Position numbers and translations under genes: made by a program
Shown here: one piece after another, positions 30,992 through 33,366 of the stretch
Layout of the letters: each line of letters opens with the position of its first letter
How positions within the stretch are numbered: the first letter of the stretch is position 1
Assembly: GCF_036231905.1 (NCBI RefSeq)
Contig: NZ_JAZARE010000014.1
Location: 1-33,366 of the forward strand
Direction: 5' to 3'
Length of the DNA stretch: 33,366 nt
Origin: CAMLIZ01 sp036231905
GTDB lineage: Bacteria; Pseudomonadota; Gammaproteobacteria; Burkholderiales; Burkholderiaceae_C
Notes under the pieces: model-generated
Database searches by the model: none
Seen by the model: only the letters and a program-made list of their open reading frames with translations
What the model was told of the DNA's origin: nothing

Positions 30992-32758
30992 ATGGCCGAT
31001 TCGAAGTCCGACCCGAAAGACGGCGAAAGCTTTTTTCGCAAAGTGGTTCGCTTCGTCGCGAACCCGGCCACCGACTGGGCGGAGCTGAACTCCCAGCAGG
31101 ATCCGGAGGCGCGCAACCTGGAGTTCGAGAAGAGCGAGCTCAAGGCCATGATCGAGCGCAAGCGGCGCAACGACTTCGTGCGCAAGCGCGAGTTCGACGT
31201 GCTGCGCAAGGTGCGACGCGAAGGCCTGTCCAGCGAGCAGCTGGCGGCACTGGCCGGCTCCTCGCGCATCGACGACTCCGAAGTGCGCATGGAGACCAAC
31301 GCCCGGGCCGATGCCCAGGTGAAGGCCAAGATCGACGAGATCGAACAGCAGATGGTCGGGGACAACTTCGGCCAGCGCCGCAACTCCGGCTATTTCGGCG
31401 CCAGCACCGACCCGGCGCCGCTGGCTGACACACCCGCCGCCTCCTTCACCGGCCGGGCGCGTGCGCCCGCGCCGGCCGATGCCGACACCGAGCAGTTGCC
31501 CGCGCTGCCGCCGCTGCCTGATATCGACCTGCAGGCCCCGGCCCAGGCGCCGGTGGTGGCCAGCGCCGGCCTGCCGCCGCTGTCGTCCTCCGGCGCACCG
31601 GCGCGCACCCCGAGCGCGCCCGCGGCGCCGGCACTGCCGCCGCTGCCCGCCATCGAGGTCAGCGAGGTGGTGCACGACCCGGAGCTGGACGAGGCGGTGA
31701 TCGCGTTTGCGAACGCCGACTTCGACCAGTGCGAGGCGTCGCTGCAGGGCCTGACGGCCGACGGCGGCCCACGCCACGAACATCCCGAGACCTGGCTGGT
31801 GCTGTTCGACCTGTACCGTGCCACTGGCCAGCAGCACAAGTTTGAAAGCCTGGCGGTGGAATACGCCCAGCAGTTCGGCTGGTCCTCGCCGCAATGGTTC
31901 TCCATGCCACGCCTCGTGGCCGAGGCCGCACAGGAAGAGAAGCTGCATGCCGCCGCCCCGGCCCGCGTGAAGGGAGAGGTCGGCTGGGTCTGCCCGGAGG
32001 TGCTGGACACCGACGCGGTTGCGCAGCTGCGTTCGCAGACCCTGCAGCTGCCCCTGCCCTGGGTGTTCGACTGGGGCCACCTGCGCCATGTGGACCCGGA
32101 GGCGGCCAGCCAGCTGAGCCAGCTGTTCCGCCAGTGGGCCAAGGAGCGCCTGGAGATGCGCTGGCTGGACGGCGACAACTTCTTCCAGGTGCTGCAGGAA
32201 GCGGCGCCGACGGGCGTGCGCGATGCCGACCCCATCTTCTGGACCGTGCGCCTGGACGCCCTCAGCCTGGCCAACCGCCCGGACCAGTTCGACGAGCTGG
32301 CCATCGACTATTGCGTGACCTACGAGGTGTCGCCCCCGCAGTGGGAGCCCACCAAGTGCAACGTGCGCATCAGCGGCGGCGGGCAGAGCACCCATTCACC
32401 GGCGATGTCGGTGGTGAGCGAAGTCTCGACCAGCTTCCTGGAGTCCACCCTGACGGAAGACGACGCCGGCGTGGTGCGTTCGGCCAACGTGGAGCTGTCG
32501 GGCCAACTGGTGGGCGACATCGGCCCGACCCTGGCCAAACTCGACAGCGAGCTGGGCACGGCGCCGGTGGTGAACGTGTCGTGTGCGCGGCTCATCCGGG
32601 TCGACTTTATCGCCGCGGGGGACCTGTTGAACTGGGTGCTGACCAAGCGCAGCGAGAACCGGGCGGTGGGGTTTGCGGAGGCGCACCGGCTGGTGGCCTT
32701 GTTCTTTGGTGCCATGGGCATCAATGAGCATGCGAGGGTGAGGGTTCGGGTCGTTTGA
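30992..32758 (+). CDS. Large protein with C-terminal STAS-like domain, function unknown
   Basis: The 588-residue cytosolic protein has no signal peptide or membrane segment. Residues 1-120 are charged and helical ('EKSELKAMIERKRRNDFVRK', with 'VRREGLSSEQLAAL'); about 145-225 is a Pro/Ala-rich linker ('LPALPPLPDIDLQAP'); 226-330 resembles a TPR/FimV-like helical region ('EAVIAFANADFDQCEASLQG'); the last ~110 residues look like STAS/MlaB-type anti-sigma-antagonist folds ('NVELSGQLVGDIGP', 'VVNVSCARLIRVDFIAAGDLL'). No phosphorylatable Ser/Thr in the canonical DSSG loop is evident. It lies 30 bases after dksA and is presumably co-transcribed. I recognise it as a conserved betaproteobacterial hypothetical without assigned function. 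Confidence 0.75.
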   Translation: MADSKSDPKDGESFFRKVVRFVANPATDWAELNSQQDPEARNLEFEKSELKAMIERKRRNDFVRKREFDVLRKVRREGLSSEQLAALAGSSRIDDSEVRMETNARADAQVKAKIDEIEQQMVGDNFGQRRNSGYFGASTDPAPLADTPAASFTGRARAPAPADADTEQLPALPPLPDIDLQAPAQAPVVASAGLPPLSSSGAPARTPSAPAAPALPPLPAIEVSEVVHDPELDEAVIAFANADFDQCEASLQGLTADGGPRHEHPETWLVLFDLYRATGQQHKFESLAVEYAQQFGWSSPQWFSMPRLVAEAAQEEKLHAAAPARVKGEVGWVCPEVLDTDAVAQLRSQTLQLPLPWVFDWGHLRHVDPEAASQLSQLFRQWAKERLEMRWLDGDNFFQVLQEAAPTGVRDADPIFWTVRLDALSLANRPDQFDELAIDYCVTYEVSPPQWEPTKCNVRISGGGQSTHSPAMSVVSEVSTSFLESTLTEDDAGVVRSANVELSGQLVGDIGPTLAKLDSELGTAPVVNVSCARLIRVDFIAAGDLLNWVLTKRSENRAVGFAEAHRLVALFFGAMGINEHARVRVRVV

Positions 32759-32816
32759 CCCTTGCCTTGCCGGTCGGGTGGCGCTCTTCCACGGCTTCTG
32801 GCCACTCGCGTGCAGC

Positions 32817-32840
32817 CCGCCGGTCGCGCCCGGCCGGCGG
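32817..32840 (+). terminator. GC hairpin after the STAS-like gene, possible terminator
   Basis: CCGCCGG (32817-32823) and CCGGCGG (32834-32840) form 7-bp arms around ten bases, 59 bases after the stop. Only a broken T-tract follows (TCACTTTCTT), so termination strength is doubtful. Confidence 0.3.
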
Positions 32841-32850
32841 TCACTTTCTT

Positions 32851-33245
32851 CACTGGCATGAAGAAAGTAACCAAAGAAGGTGCCTTGGAATACCAACATC
32901 CGATCAGGTTCGCTGACACCGAATCGGGGCCCGGTTTTCGGGAGCACGCTGACATTGCTGTAGACCCGAGGCCACTTTGCGCCAGCCAGGTACATCGACC
33001 CGACCTGTCACTGGACCACCAGCCAGCCTCCGCATGCCATGACCGAGCGAAGCGCCCGCACACGGAGGCTGGAAAGACGTCCAGCGCGCGGTGCACACGA
33101 GCCAAAGCACCCGTCACAAGTGGCCTCGGGTCTCTGGCGACCGAGCGGTCCTCCAGAAAACCGGACCCCCTACCGGCGTGAGGGAGCGAAATCGGATGAT
33201 GGATTTCCAGGCTCTCTTCTTTGGTTACTTTCTTCTGAGCCAGTG
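32851..33245. repeat. ~395-bp imperfect palindrome (foldback/MITE-like element)
   Basis: The ends are GAAGAAAGTAACCAAAGAAG (32860-32879) and its exact reverse complement (33216-33235). Inside, pairs of exact inverted blocks share one centre (33047.5): 32897-32904 with 33191-33198, 32931-32939 with 33156-33164, 32962-32977 with 33118-33133 (16 bp), and 33023-33032 with 33063-33072. CACTGGC (32851-32857) pairs with GCCAGTG (33239-33245) after a one-base shift. No credible ORF is inside. The left tip also makes a small hairpin (ACTTTCTTC 32843-32851 with GAAGAAAGT 32860-32868). Confidence 0.85.
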
Positions 33246-33366
33246 TTTAGACCGGACACATGGGTAACAGGTGTGCGGGGACATGGGTAACACCTTGGGC
33301 TTAAGTCTGTAGGCGGTCTTGGCGCAAGTCCAGGGTCATGAACGGCTGGCGGCAGAAGTAGCCGTG
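33244..33366 (-). mobile_element. Insertion sequence end (IS481-like, tentative), truncated by window edge
   Basis: After the palindrome comes TGTTTAGACCGGACACATGG and two near-repeats of GGACA(C)ATGGGTAACA (about 33254-33268 and 33279-33293). This arrangement is known at the ends of IS481-type and related elements, and the end of a reading frame follows. The left tip is placed at the TG near 33244; the exact terminal base and target duplication cannot be fixed without the other end. Confidence 0.5.
33301..33366 (-). CDS. Transposase, last 21 codons (partial)
   Basis: On the minus strand an open frame enters from the right edge and ends with TAA (33303-33301): 'HGYFCRQPFMTLDLRQDRLQ' plus Thr. 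It is called a transposase from its position inside an IS-like end and the repeated TGGGTAACA motifs beyond its stop; the residues alone are too few for a family call. Confidence 0.45.
   Translation of the reverse strand, partial: HGYFCRQPFMTLDLRQDRLQT

Noticed and set aside
32762..33181. A 139-codon open frame after the STAS-like gene
   Set aside because: It lies inside the palindrome, has no ribosome site or known domain, and its sequence is explained by the inverted repeats.

Overview
The window is a high-GC chromosomal segment of a betaproteobacterium, most likely order Burkholderiales (a Rubrivivax/Leptothrix/Comamonadaceae-type genome; family not resolvable here). The basis is gene content and order: corC-lnt-glyQS-gmhB-plsC, a LiuR-headed isovaleryl-CoA dehydrogenase/aceK cluster, a DksA followed by a STAS-like gene, and a PEP-CTERM protein. 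Gene density is high, and many neighbouring genes overlap by 1-4 bases.

Layout. 1-1050 (-): 5' part of a VgrG gene running off the left edge. 1263-2153 (+): a haloacetate (fluoroacetate-type) dehalogenase. 2324-3139 (+): a PEP-CTERM surface protein, convergent with a secreted subtilisin-like protease (3211-4764, -). 4991-5848 (+): phosphatidylserine decarboxylase. 5961-7354 (-): a DinB-family protein and a SAM methyltransferase. 7468-9258 (+): a DUF885 lipoprotein. 9382-18397 (-): ten co-directional genes (acyl-CoA dehydrogenase, SDR, LysE-type exporter, MaoC, thiolase, AceK, beta-carbonic anhydrase, GNAT, isovaleryl-CoA dehydrogenase, PaaI thioesterase) read from the right. A LiuR-type MerR regulator (18464-18931, -) lies upstream, with a divergent MBL-fold hydrolase (18985-20157, +). 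20121-20519 (-): a small exported low-complexity protein. 20791-28747 (-): YgjP-like metallopeptidase, PlsC, GmhB, GlyS, GlyQ, Lnt and CorC. 28924-32758 (+): a CobW-family GTPase with a His-rich segment, an N-terminally extended DksA and a large STAS-like protein. 32759-33366 has no complete gene: it holds a ~395-bp palindrome and the end of an insertion sequence.

How the genes fit together. The central block reads as leucine/isovalerate and acyl-CoA catabolism under a LiuR-type regulator: palindromic sites (core ACGTTTACGTAAACGT) sit before the thioesterase/ivd genes and in the liuR/MBL divergent gap. Carbonic anhydrase could supply bicarbonate for methylcrotonyl-CoA carboxylase (not in the window). 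Thiolase would split acetoacetyl-CoA, and AceK would steer acetyl-CoA carbon into the glyoxylate shunt. The right block is envelope and translation housekeeping.

The least explained features are non-coding. (i) A two-copy ~120-bp structured repeat lies exactly between convergent stop codons and shows compensated base pairs. (ii) A GC-rich repeat has entered the MBL reading frame in phase. (iii) A 395-bp foldback element with 20-bp terminal inverted repeats abuts an IS end. I found no CRISPR array, tRNA, rRNA, defence island or clearly new multi-gene system.
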